Source: Mycolicibacter terrae
GTDB taxonomy: Bacteria; Actinomycetota; Actinomycetes; Mycobacteriales; Mycobacteriaceae
Direction of reading: 5' to 3'
Assembly (NCBI RefSeq): GCF_010727125.1
Contig: NZ_AP022564.1
Location: 1,612,001-1,676,000, forward strand
Length of the DNA: 64,000 nucleotides
Shown: positions 55,891-63,875 of the stretch, piece by piece
How positions within the stretch are numbered: position 1 is the first letter of the stretch
Layout: each line of letters begins with the position of its first letter
Made by a program: the position numbers and the translations under genes
The notes under the pieces: generated by a model
Told to the model about the DNA's origin: nothing
What the model saw: the letters and a program-made list of their open reading frames with translations, nothing else
Database searches by the model: none

Positions 55891-56496
55891 ATGTCGGTAG
55901 CCGCCTACGCGGACCTGCGGGTGGTCGATCGGCCGGTCCCGAACCTGGACGCCGCCGAGCAGGCCGCCGCGGCATTTCTGCATGCGCTGGGCATCTCCAC
56001 CGCCGACGAGGGACTTCAGAACACGCCGCGCCGGGTGGCGCGCGCCTATGCAGAGATGTTCACCCCGAAGCCGTTCGAGGCCACCACTTTTCCCAACGAC
56101 GAGGGCTACGATGAGCTGGTGCTGGTCCGCGACATCCCGCTCCGGACGGTCTGCGAGCACCATCTGTTGCCGTTCACCGGAACCGCCTGTGTCGGTTACC
56201 TGCCCGGCGATCGCATCCTGGGCCTGTCGAAGCTGGCCCGGGTCGTCGACTACTTCGCCAGCCGGCCGCAGGTGCAGGAACGCCTCACCAAGCAGGTGGC
56301 GGATTGGCTCACCGATCACCTGCAGCCGCGTGCCGTCGGGGTGGTGATCCGCGCCGAGCACACCTGCATGACATTGCGCGGTGTTCACGCCACCGGGTCG
56401 ACCACCGTGACCTCGACCCTGCTGGGCACGCTGCGAACCGATGCGCGCTCGCGGCAGGAGTTCTTCTCCCTCATCGGTATCGGCGGCACCGGGTAG
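55891..56496 (+). CDS. folE: GTP cyclohydrolase I (type I, second-locus copy)
   Basis: 201 residues. Zinc ligands Cys88 and His91 are in VCEHHLLPF and Cys159 in HTCMTLRGV; RRVARAYAEMF, VGYLPGDRILGLSKLARVVD and TSTLLGTLRTDARSRQEF complete the FolE pattern. It converts GTP to dihydroneopterin triphosphate. GGGGAG before ATG 55891 marks the start (ATG 55876 possible). Mycobacterial folE is normally near ftsH; this copy stands alone beside a Cys-rich regulator, divergent from it, so it may serve a special need such as metal limitation or a non-folate pterin or deazapurine. TTGACA (55825-55830) is a possible -35. Confidence 0.85.
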   Translation: MSVAAYADLRVVDRPVPNLDAAEQAAAAFLHALGISTADEGLQNTPRRVARAYAEMFTPKPFEATTFPNDEGYDELVLVRDIPLRTVCEHHLLPFTGTACVGYLPGDRILGLSKLARVVDYFASRPQVQERLTKQVADWLTDHLQPRAVGVVIRAEHTCMTLRGVHATGSTTVTSTLLGTLRTDARSRQEFFSLIGIGGTG

Positions 56497-56511
56497 CGCC
56501 CGAGCCGTCCG

Positions 56512-57204
56512 TCAGATCTTGCGGATGACGGTCACGACCTTGCCCAGCACGACCGCGTCGTTACCGGGAATGGGGTCGAAAACGGGGTTGTGCGGCATCA
56601 GCCAGACCTGGCCCCCGGCCCGTTTGAAGGTCTTGACGGTGGCCTCACCATCGATCATCGCGGCGACGATGTCGCCGTTGTCGGCGACGTTCTGCTGGCG
56701 CACCACCACCCAGTCGCCATCGCAGATCGCGGCGTCGACCATCGACTCACCTACGACCTTGAGCAGGAACAGCTCGCCTTCGCCCACCAGTTCGCGGGGG
56801 AGCGGGAAGATATCCTCGACCGCTTCCTCGGCCAGGATCGGCCCACCGGCCGCAATCCGACCCAGCACCGGGACGAAGGTGGGTTCGGGCAGCGCATCGG
56901 ATCCGGCGAACTCGGTCCGCGGGGCCGCGTGCGAGGCCACGGTCGCATCCTCCGGGCCGCGGACGTCGACGGCGCGGGGCCGGTTGGGGTCACGACGCAG
57001 ATAGCCCTTGCGCTCCAGTGTGCGCAACTGGTGGGCGACCGAGGAAGTCGAGGTCAGCCCCACGGCGTCGCCGATCTCCCGGATGCTCGGCGGATACCCG
57101 CGCTCGTTCACCGAGGCGCGGATGACGTCCAGGATGGTGCGCTGCCGTGCGGTCAGCGGGGAATCCGATGCCGGTGCCGGGGCGGTCTTGCTGCTGTCGC
57201 TCAT
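56512..57204 (-). CDS. lexA: LexA repressor
   Basis: 230 residues. N-terminal winged helix ([34 protein letters not shown], then [16 protein letters not shown]), a linker, and the S24 peptidase domain: cleavage site near [17 protein letters not shown], catalytic Ser in [15 protein letters not shown] and Lys in ATVKTFKR. It represses the SOS genes until RecA filaments trigger self-cleavage. ATG 57204 is 7 bases after TACATT and gives the conserved start. Divergent from chiZ; has its own SOS box. Confidence 0.95.
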   Translation of the reverse strand: MSDSSKTAPAPASDSPLTARQRTILDVIRASVNERGYPPSIREIGDAVGLTSTSSVAHQLRTLERKGYLRRDPNRPRAVDVRGPEDATVASHAAPRTEFAGSDALPEPTFVPVLGRIAAGGPILAEEAVEDIFPLPRELVGEGELFLLKVVGESMVDAAICDGDWVVVRQQNVADNGDIVAAMIDGEATVKTFKRAGGQVWLMPHNPVFDPIPGNDAVVLGKVVTVIRKI

Positions 57205-57211
57205 AGAGGCG

Positions 57212-57252
57212 AATGTAGCCCCAATCCTGCCATTAATCAAACATGTGTTCGA
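57212..57252 (-). promoter_or_regulatory. Leaderless lexA promoter with SOS box
   Basis: On the minus strand, TTGATT (57240-57235), a 17-base spacer and TACATT (57217-57212), 7 bases before the lexA ATG. The SOS box TCAAACATGTGTTCGA (plus strand, 57237-57252; minus-strand core GAACACATGTTT) overlaps the -35, which fits LexA autorepression. Confidence 0.75.
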
Positions 57253-57286
57253 GGTGTGTCGCGCGGGCGTTCGAAGTGTCACCGCC

Positions 57287-57309
57287 TTGTCGGTGGGGGT
57301 CGCTAATGT
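57287..57309 (+). promoter_or_regulatory. RecA-independent (PafBC-type) promoter of chiZ
   Basis: TTGTCGGTG (57287-57295), 8 bases, TAATGT (57304-57309): an exact match to the RecA-NDp consensus TTGTCRGTG-N8-TANNNT. The start point would be near 57316, about 100 bases before the chiZ ATG. Confidence 0.75.
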
Positions 57310-57310
57310 T

Positions 57311-57369
57311 TTCGACAACGAATCGATCACATGTTCGGACATCGAACATACAATCGATTAGTATTCGAA
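57311..57369. repeat. 59-bp three-tier interrupted palindrome between lexA and chiZ
   Basis: Nested perfect arms with equal spacers on both sides: TTCGA (57311-57315), N5, AATCGAT (57321-57327), N3, ATGTTCG (57331-57337), central N5, CGAACAT (57343-57349), N3, ATCGATT (57353-57359), N5, TCGAA (57365-57369). 19 bases per arm pair. The central site is an SOS box turned inside out (GTTCG-N5-CGAAC). It begins just after the PafBC-type -10 box, in the region expected to be the chiZ leader, and its right end overlaps a weak SOS box. Confidence 0.8.
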
Positions 57370-57380
57370 CAGTCGAGCGA
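57365..57380 (+). promoter_or_regulatory. Weak SOS box before chiZ
   Basis: TCGAACAGTCGAGCGA (57365-57380, first base T at 57365) agrees with TCGAAC-N4-GTTCGA at 10 of 12 positions, the two mismatches being in the right half. It would give LexA control of chiZ. Confidence 0.45.
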
Positions 57381-57416
57381 ACAGGGTCGCCGACGCCGAG
57401 TGAGGGAGAACCGCAC

Positions 57417-57920
57417 ATGATGCTCATCGACACGATCGCGCCGACGTTCGACCAGGCCGGGGCCGACCGCTCCCGGACACGTCGCGGTCCCGGTACGTCG
57501 GGGCGCGCGTGCGCGGTGCACACCCGCCCGGCGCGGCTGGTGCGGACCCGTCCGGGCGGCGCGCCGCTTCGGCATCGGGGCAGCGCAGTGCTGATGTCGC
57601 GCACCGCGCACCGGCCGCAGCCCGTCAAGCCCATCACTCCGGCGACCACGGTCGTGCTGGCGCTGATCGCCGCGGGGATCACGGTCTGGCTCGGTCTGGT
57701 CGCCCAGTTCGGTGCGGCGAGGGCCGGCGGCGGCGCCCCCGCGGTGCCCGAGCAGCTCGGCGTGGTGCGGGTGCAGAGCGGCGAGAACCTGCAGCACCTG
57801 GCGGCCCGGGTCGCGCCCGACGCCCCGACCGCCCAGGTCGTCGACCGGATCCGCGAACTCAACAGCCTGGAATCGGTGGCCCTGGACGCCGGTCAGCCGC
57901 TGATCGCGCCGATCGGCTGA
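57417..57920 (+). CDS. chiZ: ChiZ-like SOS cell-division protein with LysM domain (Rv2719c-like)
   Basis: 167 residues. A long Arg-rich cytoplasmic N-terminus (about 15-75), one membrane helix (about 78-98, [21 protein letters not shown]) and an outer LysM domain (about 115-165: [24 protein letters not shown]). The M. tuberculosis homologue is a DNA-damage-induced septal protein that blocks division and has been reported to cleave cell wall. ATG 57417 (ATG 57420 adjacent) follows GGGAGAA. Divergent from lexA with SOS and PafBC-type control. It should delay division during DNA damage. Confidence 0.86.
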   Translation: MMLIDTIAPTFDQAGADRSRTRRGPGTSGRACAVHTRPARLVRTRPGGAPLRHRGSAVLMSRTAHRPQPVKPITPATTVVLALIAAGITVWLGLVAQFGAARAGGGAPAVPEQLGVVRVQSGENLQHLAARVAPDAPTAQVVDRIRELNSLESVALDAGQPLIAPIG

Positions 57921-58064
57921 CCGTCGATGTCCGGTCGGCCGCGGCCTGCGACTACTACGGCGCGCCGCCCGGCTCCGGCGCAGGTACGCTCTCAGTTGTC
58001 CCAGCGGTCCGGGTTGCCTCGGCGATTGCAGGTGTCCGGCTCGCCGCACGGCGAAGGAGCGGCC

Positions 58065-58529
58065 ATGCATTGCCCGTTTTGTCGCCATCCAGACTCCCGG
58101 GTGGTGGACTCCCGCGAAACCGATGAAGGACAGGCCATTCGGCGCCGTCGCTCCTGCCCGGAATGCGGCCGCCGCTTCTCCACCGTGGAGACCGCGGTGC
58201 TGGCTGTGGTGAAACGCAGCGGCGTCACCGAGCCGTTCAGCCGGGAGAAGGTTATCAGCGGGGTGCGCCGGGCCTGTCAGGGCCGCGATGTCGACGATGA
58301 TGCGCTCAACCTGCTGGCCCAGCAGGTGGAAGACGCGGTGCGGGCGGCGGGCTCACCGGAGATCCCCAGCCACGAGGTGGGTTTGGCGATTCTCGGGCCG
58401 CTGCGCGAACTCGACGAAGTGGCCTACCTGCGATTCGCCTCGGTGTATCGCTCATTCTCGTCGGCGGCCGACTTCGAGCGGGAGATCGAGGCGCTGCGCG
58501 AGCACCGCGAGGTGCCCAGCACCGGTTGA
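58065..58529 (+). CDS. nrdR: Transcriptional regulator NrdR
   Basis: 154 residues, the family length. Zinc ribbon [17 protein letters not shown] with the second pair in CPECGRRF, then the ATP-cone domain (about 49-139: [39 protein letters not shown]). It senses ATP/dATP and represses ribonucleotide reductase genes. GAAGGAG precedes ATG 58065. Follows chiZ in the same order as in M. tuberculosis. Confidence 0.94.
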   Translation: MHCPFCRHPDSRVVDSRETDEGQAIRRRRSCPECGRRFSTVETAVLAVVKRSGVTEPFSREKVISGVRRACQGRDVDDDALNLLAQQVEDAVRAAGSPEIPSHEVGLAILGPLRELDEVAYLRFASVYRSFSSAADFEREIEALREHREVPSTG

Positions 58530-58553
58530 GGGTCGCGGCGCCGTGCTGCGCAC

Positions 58554-58565
58554 TACGCTGGCCCC
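58554..58565 (+). promoter_or_regulatory. Leaderless nitrobindin promoter -10 box
   Basis: TACGCT (58554-58559) lies 6 bases before ATG 58566. Confidence 0.45.
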
Positions 58566-59051
58566 ATGGCACCCGACCTGCATCCGAATCTTGTGGAGCT
58601 GGCACCGCTGTTGGGCACCTGGTCCGGCCGGGGCTCCGGGGTGTATCCCACGATCGCGTCGTTCGAATACCTCGAAGAGGTGGTGTTCTCCCACGTCGGC
58701 AAACCGTTTCTGGTGTACGGCCAGAAGACCAAGTCGGCCGCCGACGGGCTGCCGCTGCACGCCGAGTCCGGGTACCTGCGGGTGCCGCAACTCGGCCGGA
58801 TCGAGTGGGTGCTGGCCCATCCGAGCGGTATCACCGAGATCGAGGTGGGCAGCTACCAGGTGACCGCCGGCGGTATCGAACTCGAGATGTCCGCGCCGAC
58901 GATCGGCCTGGCACCTACGGCCAAAAAGGTGACAGCACTGCGCCGCCACTACCGCCTCGACGGCGACGAGTTGTCCTACACGCTGGACATGGGTGCGGTC
59001 GGGCAGGCGGCGCAGAACCATCTCACCGCCGCGCTGCGGCGAGCGGGGTAG
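58566..59051 (+). CDS. Nitrobindin haem protein (Rv2717c-like, DUF1794)
   Basis: 161 residues forming a ten-stranded barrel. The family motif GxWxGxGxGxYPTI is LLGTWSGRGSGVYPTIASFEY, and the C-terminal His152 (QAAQNHLTAALRRAG) is the expected axial haem ligand. Nitrobindins hold ferric haem, bind nitric oxide and isomerise peroxynitrite to nitrate. It may protect against nitrosative stress. Confidence 0.9.
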   Translation: MAPDLHPNLVELAPLLGTWSGRGSGVYPTIASFEYLEEVVFSHVGKPFLVYGQKTKSAADGLPLHAESGYLRVPQLGRIEWVLAHPSGITEIEVGSYQVTAGGIELEMSAPTIGLAPTAKKVTALRRHYRLDGDELSYTLDMGAVGQAAQNHLTAALRRAG

Positions 59052-59060
59052 TCCCGCCCG

Positions 59061-60044
59061 TCACACCGTGCCGTCGTCGTCCCGGTCCTTCTTCGCCTCC
59101 TGGGCCAGGAACCGTTCGAACTCAGCACCGAGTTCGTCGGCGCTGGGCAGATCCTCGTCGCGCGCCAGCAACGAGCGGTTCTCCTGGGCGGCGACGAAGG
59201 CGTCGTACTGGCGTTCCAGCGCCGCCACCACCTGGGCCACCTCGGCGCTCGCCTCGACCTGTTCGTCGATCTTGGCCCGGATGTCGGCCGCGGCCTGACC
59301 GAGTTCGGCCAGCGGCAACTGTAGGGAGCCGCTCTGGGCCGCCTGCCGCAGCAGCGCCTCGGCAGCCTCCGGATAGTCGGTCTGTGACACGTAGTGCGGC
59401 ACATGCGCGGTGAACCCGACCACCTCGTGGCCGTGCTGCGCCATCCGGTACTCCAACAGATTGGAGGCGCTGCCGGGAACCTGGACCTCGGCGATCCACG
59501 GCGTGAAATCGGTGATCAACTCGCGGTTGTTGGAGTGCGCGGTCAGCGTCACCGGCCGGGTGTGCGGGACCGCCATCGGGATCGTGCCCAACCCGATGGT
59601 CCGCCGGACCCCGAGCCGCTCGGCCAACAGTCGAACCGCGGTGATGAACCGCTCCCACTTGAGATCCGGCTCCATACCCGCCAACAACAGGAACGGCGTC
59701 CCGGCGGTGTCGCGCAGCGCGTAGAGGCTGAGCTCTGGCTCGGCGTAGTGGGTGAAGTGGTCGGTCTTGAACGTCATCACCGGCCGGCGGGACCGGTAGT
59801 CGAGCAGGTCGTCGATGGCGAACGACGCCACCAGCTCACTGTCGAGGGTGGTCTTGAGGTGGCCGGCGGCCAGTCGGATCGCATGGCCGGCGTCGGAGAA
59901 ACCCTCCAGCGCGTGAATCAGCACCGGGCCCGCGCCGTCCGACGACGTCAGCTGCGGCGCCGGGACCTCCAGCTCGTACATGCCGCTCTGTTCGGCCTGG
60001 TAGTGCCGGTTCCGGTCGGGACCGGTGTCCGGGTGGTCGGCCAT
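59061..60044 (-). CDS. PAC2 family protein (Rv2714-like)
   Basis: 327 residues. PAC2 (proteasome assembly chaperone-like) domain from about 25 to 250: VLIHALEGFSDAGHAIRLAAGHL, TLTAHSNNRELITDF, VPHYVSQTDYPEAAEALL, then a charged helical tail. In actinobacteria its function is unknown although the crystal structure of the M. tuberculosis homologue is known. AAGGAGGAGG before ATG 60044 fixes the start. M. tuberculosis has Rv2715-Rv2716 between this gene and nitrobindin; they are missing here. Confidence 0.85.
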   Translation of the reverse strand: MADHPDTGPDRNRHYQAEQSGMYELEVPAPQLTSSDGAGPVLIHALEGFSDAGHAIRLAAGHLKTTLDSELVASFAIDDLLDYRSRRPVMTFKTDHFTHYAEPELSLYALRDTAGTPFLLLAGMEPDLKWERFITAVRLLAERLGVRRTIGLGTIPMAVPHTRPVTLTAHSNNRELITDFTPWIAEVQVPGSASNLLEYRMAQHGHEVVGFTAHVPHYVSQTDYPEAAEALLRQAAQSGSLQLPLAELGQAAADIRAKIDEQVEASAEVAQVVAALERQYDAFVAAQENRSLLARDEDLPSADELGAEFERFLAQEAKKDRDDDGTV

Positions 60045-60359
60045 TGCCTCGCCTCCTCCTTGTGCACATCGCACTGCACTGCCTAGTTTCCACCACGTTG
60101 GGCCGCACCGGAAAAACGATGCGCGCATATGTGCGAGAACGCGCAGGTGCGACGGCGGCATTCCCCCGTGGAGTTCCCGTTCGCTCAGCGATGAAATCCC
60201 CGGTGTGGCGATACGTGCTGCGCAAAACGCCTCGTGGAGCTCGCATGTTATCCGGCACGTCCGGGCAGTCGGCTCACAGTTGCCGATTCATCCACAAAGC
60301 GGCCGGGTACCCGGCGCCGGCGCGCCCCGATGACGGTGGGCATCGTCAACGTTGCTGCC
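60045..60359. other. Gap between divergent PAC2 and DUF4192 genes
   Basis: 315 bases with no supported gene. It must hold two divergent promoters. I see a near-palindrome GCGCATATGTGC (60123-60134) and several GTGCGAC/GCGAG-like repeats, but no sigma-factor signature I trust. M. tuberculosis carries sthA next to the PAC2 gene; no remnant is visible. Confidence 0.5.
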
Positions 60360-61418
60360 ATGACGACGAAGCAACCGGAATTCACCCTGAATCGCCCCGG
60401 AGCGCTGATTGCGGCGCTGCCGGCCATCCTCGGCTTCGTGCCGGAGAAATCCTTGATCCTGGTCTCGGTCGACGGCGGCGAGCTGGGATCGGTGCTGCGG
60501 GTCGACCTCTCCGAAGAGCTCGCCGGCACCGTCGGCCATCTCGCCGACGTCGCCGCCGCCGCCGCTCCGGCGGCGGCGATCGCGGTGATCGTCGACGCCG
60601 ACGGGGCGTGCTGTCCGGTCTGCAACGATCAGCATCGCCGGCTGGTCGACACCCTGGCCGCGGAGTTGTCGCGTAACGACATCGTCCTGCTCGGCACGCA
60701 CCTGGTGGACCGGGTGGCGCTCGGGGGCCGGTGGCACTGCGTCGACGGGTGCGGCGCGGGTGGGCCGGTCGAGGACCCGGAGGCGTCTCCGCTGGCCGCT
60801 GCCGCGGTGCTGGAGGGCAGGCGACTCTACCCTCGCCGCGCGGACCTGCAGGCGGTGATCGCCCCCGGTGACGCGGAGCGCACCGCCGCGGTGGCGGCCG
60901 TGATCGGTGACTATGCGGCAGATCGGGCGGCCGCCGTGGATACCGAGGGCACGGCGAGGGCCCGCCGCGACGTCGAAGCGGTGTTGGAGGCCGTGGTCGC
61001 GCTGGCCGCCGGACAGCGGCCGGCCGATGCGGAGCTGGCACGGCTGGGGTGCTCGCTGACCGACGTACTGGTCCGGGACACCCTGTGCGCGTTGGCAATC
61101 GGCGAACACGCCGGCGATGCGGAGATGTTGTGGGCGGTTATGGCCCGTGCCCTGCCCGCGCCGTGGCGGGCCGACGCGCTGGTCCTGCTGGCGTTCAGCG
61201 CCTACGCGCGCGGGGACGGGCCGCTGGCCGGGGTGTCGTTGGAGGCCGCGTTGCGTTGTGTGCCGGGGCACCGGATGGCGGGCCTGCTCGACACGGCGCT
61301 GCAGTCGGGTTTGCGGCCGGACCGGATCCGCGGGCTGGCCGACACCGGATTTCGGCTGGCGTCCCAGCTCGGCGTGCAGTTGCCGCAACGGCAGGGTTTC
61401 GGTCAGCGGGCCGGCTGA
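60360..61418 (+). CDS. DUF4192 family protein (Rv2712c-like)
   Basis: 352 residues. N-terminal LNRPGALIAALPAILGFVPEKSLILVSVDGG, the DUF4192 start, then a Cys-bearing stretch (ACCPVCNDQHR; WHCVDGCGAG) that may bind metal, and a helical Ala-rich C-terminal part (ALPAPWRADALVLLAFSAYARGDG). Widespread in actinobacteria next to ideR; function unknown. ATG 60360 begins the conserved part; ATG 60330 is possible. Convergent with ideR. Confidence 0.8.
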   Translation: MTTKQPEFTLNRPGALIAALPAILGFVPEKSLILVSVDGGELGSVLRVDLSEELAGTVGHLADVAAAAAPAAAIAVIVDADGACCPVCNDQHRRLVDTLAAELSRNDIVLLGTHLVDRVALGGRWHCVDGCGAGGPVEDPEASPLAAAAVLEGRRLYPRRADLQAVIAPGDAERTAAVAAVIGDYAADRAAAVDTEGTARARRDVEAVLEAVVALAAGQRPADAELARLGCSLTDVLVRDTLCALAIGEHAGDAEMLWAVMARALPAPWRADALVLLAFSAYARGDGPLAGVSLEAALRCVPGHRMAGLLDTALQSGLRPDRIRGLADTGFRLASQLGVQLPQRQGFGQRAG

Positions 61419-61423
61419 ACCGG

Positions 61424-62116
61424 TCAGACCTTCTGAACCTTGACGGCGTGTGCCATCTCGTAGGGCAGGCTGACGTCGGTGTGGCCGGGCATCACGATGG
61501 TCACGCCGTCGTCGGCGTCGGCCTCGACCGTCACCCGCGCGTTCGGCACCACCCCGGCCTCCTTCAGCCGGCTGATCAGGTCGATGTCGCCTTGCACGTG
61601 TTCGGTGAGCTGGCGCACCACCACGGCCACCGGTGAGCCGGCCGGCAGTTCGGTCAGCCGCACCAGGTCGGCGTCCCAGGATCCGGAGTCCGTGCCGAAG
61701 CCGAGATCCAGCAGACCGGGGATCGGGTTGCCGAACGGTGAGGTGGTGGGGTTGTCGAGCACCTGGACCAGGCGGCGCTCGACGTCCTCGCTCATCACGT
61801 GCTCCCACCGGCAGGCCTCGGCGTGCACGTCTTCGAGGGGAAGCCCGATGATGTCGACGAGCAGCCGCTCGGCGAGCCGGTGCTTGCGCATCACCGAGAC
61901 GGCCAGTGAGCGACCCTTCTCGGTGAGTTCGAGGTGACGGTCACCGGCCACCCGCAGCAGGCCGTCGCGCTCCATCCGGGACACCGTCTGGCTGACGGTC
62001 GGCCCGCTTTGTTCCAGCCGCTCGGCTATCCGGGCACGCAGGGGGGTGACACCCTCTTCCTCAAGGTCGTAGATCGTCCTGAGGTACATCTCGGTGGTAT
62101 CAACCAACTCATTCAT
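61424..62116 (-). CDS. ideR: Iron-dependent repressor IdeR
   Basis: 230 residues, same length as in M. tuberculosis. Winged helix (1-73: VDTTEMYLRTIYDLEEEGVTPLRARIAERL, SGPTVSQTVSRMERDGL), metal/dimer domain (74-140: RKHRLAERLLVDIIGL, EACRWEHVMSEDVERRLV with Cys102/His/Glu ligands) and an SH3-like domain to the end (MAHAVKVQKV). With Fe2+ it represses siderophore genes and activates ferritin. sigB follows upstream on the same strand, as in the usual sigB-ideR arrangement. Confidence 0.96.
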   Translation of the reverse strand: MNELVDTTEMYLRTIYDLEEEGVTPLRARIAERLEQSGPTVSQTVSRMERDGLLRVAGDRHLELTEKGRSLAVSVMRKHRLAERLLVDIIGLPLEDVHAEACRWEHVMSEDVERRLVQVLDNPTTSPFGNPIPGLLDLGFGTDSGSWDADLVRLTELPAGSPVAVVVRQLTEHVQGDIDLISRLKEAGVVPNARVTVEADADDGVTIVMPGHTDVSLPYEMAHAVKVQKV

Positions 62117-62247
62117 TCGGCACCTTCCGTCGCAGCTGAGTCTACTTGGCAGGCCGGTGCGCGGTTAGTGAGCGACGCCGAGTCGACCCAGGCGACAGAT
62201 GAGTCCGCCGGGCCACCGCATCGGAGCGGCAGCCCGGCGGAGCCGGG

Positions 62248-63213
62248 TCAGCTGGCGTAGGAGCGCAGCCGGTCGGCGCGCTCGCCGTGCCGCAGCTTGG
62301 CCATCACCTCGCGCTCGATCTGGCGAACCCGCTCGCGGGACAGGCCGAACAGCTTGCCGATCTGGTCCAGCGTGCGTGGCTGCCCGTCGTCGAGGCCGAA
62401 CCGCAGCCGGATGACCTGGTGCTCCCGTTCGTCCAGGGTTGCCAGGACGCTGCGGATGTCGGTGTGCAACAGCTCGGAGATCACCGCGTTCTCCGCCGAC
62501 ATCGCCTCGGAGTCCTCGATGAAGTCGCCGAGCGGAGCCTCCTCATCGGAGCCGACCGGCATGTCCAGGCTGACCGGGTCGCGACTGTGCTCCAGCAGGT
62601 CGTTGATCTTCTCCGCCGGGATACCGGATTCGGCGGCGAGCTCCTCATCGGTGGCCTCGCGGCCGAGCTGCTGGTGCATCTCACGCTTGATCCGTGCCAG
62701 CTTGTTGACCTGTTCGACCAAGTGCACCGGCAGCCGGATGGTGCGGCTCTGATCGGCCATTCCGCGGGTGATGGCCTGCCGAATCCACCAGGTCGCGTAG
62801 GTGGAGAACTTGAATCCCTTTGCGTAGTCGAATTTCTCCATGGCGCGGATCAGTCCTAGGTTGCCTTCCTGGATCAAGTCCAGCAACGGCATACCGCGGC
62901 CGGTGTAGCGCTTGGCCAGTGAGACCACCAGGCGCAGGTTGGCTTCCAGCAGATGCCGGCGGGCGGCTTCGCCGTCGCGGACCACCGCGGCCAGCTCCCG
63001 CTTGCGCTTCTCGCCGAAACGCTTGCGGGTCTCGAGCAGGTGCTTCGCGTAAAGGCCGGCCTCGATGCGTTTGGCGAGCTCCACCTCGTCGGCGGCGTTG
63101 AGTAGTGCGGTCTTGCCGATACCGTTGAGGTACACGCGCACCAGATCTGCGGCTGGACTCTGCGCGTCCAGATCGCGATCGATCCGACTGATGGTGGCAT
63201 CTGCCTTTGCCAT
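62248..63213 (-). CDS. sigB: RNA polymerase sigma factor SigB
   Basis: 321 residues. Region 1.2 ([15 protein letters not shown]), region 2 ([50 protein letters not shown]), region 3 and region 4 ([46 protein letters not shown]). Non-essential principal-like sigma factor for stress and stationary phase, lacking the long region 1.1 of SigA. ATG 63213 chosen from the family N-terminus. A SigE/SigH-type promoter lies upstream, so it belongs to the stress cascade also seen at clgR. Confidence 0.95.
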   Translation of the reverse strand: MAKADATISRIDRDLDAQSPAADLVRVYLNGIGKTALLNAADEVELAKRIEAGLYAKHLLETRKRFGEKRKRELAAVVRDGEAARRHLLEANLRLVVSLAKRYTGRGMPLLDLIQEGNLGLIRAMEKFDYAKGFKFSTYATWWIRQAITRGMADQSRTIRLPVHLVEQVNKLARIKREMHQQLGREATDEELAAESGIPAEKINDLLEHSRDPVSLDMPVGSDEEAPLGDFIEDSEAMSAENAVISELLHTDIRSVLATLDEREHQVIRLRFGLDDGQPRTLDQIGKLFGLSRERVRQIEREVMAKLRHGERADRLRSYAS

Positions 63214-63253
63214 TACGGCCTCCCGTTGATCGGCTTCAGCTATCACAGGTGTC

Positions 63254-63279
63254 AACGTTCGACACGGGTGCAGAGTTCC
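63254..63279 (-). promoter_or_regulatory. SigE/SigH-type promoter of sigB
   Basis: Minus-strand GGAAC (63279-63275), 17 bases, CGTT (63257-63254), 41 bases before the sigB ATG. In M. tuberculosis sigB is transcribed by SigE and SigH, which agrees. Confidence 0.7.
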
Positions 63280-63341
63280 CGTCCGATCGGTTTTCCACAC
63301 CACTTGACGTGCGGGAATACGCCGATGACTTTGAGAATGTG

Positions 63342-63797
63342 CTAAGAACCGATACCGTTCGGCGGTTCGCCGGTGGCGTCGCCGCCCGACCGGCCCTGCT
63401 CGGAGCCCGGATCACAGGTAGCCGCTCCGGGTTCGGGGTCCGCAGGCCGCGGATGGTCCAGCGAACGGCGCGGGGCGGTGGGGAACAGCGGCGTGTGGGT
63501 CGGTGCGCCGTCGTAGCGGCGCGGCTCATCGGCGCTGCGCGGCGGCCGGTCATTGGCGATCAGCACCGCCATCCAGGGCAGTGGTATCGAGCCGACCAGG
63601 ATCAGCAGGGAGATCAGGCCGTTGTGCCAGATTCCGTAGGCGATCGCGGCCAGGACCAGTGCCGGCACCCGGAACGCCATCAGCGTCAGGTACTTGCGTA
63701 CCCGTTCGCGGTGCTGCTGTTCAAAGGACGGGGCGGCGGCGGTGATGAGCACCGGCCGACCATCGTCGTCGAAACCCAGCTCGGGGCCGTGCTTCAT
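63342..63797 (-). CDS. DUF3099 membrane protein (Rv2709-like)
   Basis: 151 residues. [22 protein letters not shown] at the start, then two membrane helices ([19 protein letters not shown] and [22 protein letters not shown]) followed by NDRPP and a Pro/Arg/Asp-rich tail, which is the DUF3099 layout. ATG 63797 is the first codon of conserved sequence ([13 protein letters not shown]). Function unknown; conserved beside sigB. Confidence 0.82.
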   Translation of the reverse strand: MKHGPELGFDDDGRPVLITAAAPSFEQQHRERVRKYLTLMAFRVPALVLAAIAYGIWHNGLISLLILVGSIPLPWMAVLIANDRPPRSADEPRRYDGAPTHTPLFPTAPRRSLDHPRPADPEPGAATCDPGSEQGRSGGDATGEPPNGIGS

Positions 63798-63875
63798 CAC
63801 TCCACTGTCCCACACGCAACGGTGTCGCGGCAGAAGGGGTTTTAAGATCCGTCGAGTTCTGGGCACAATGGACAG

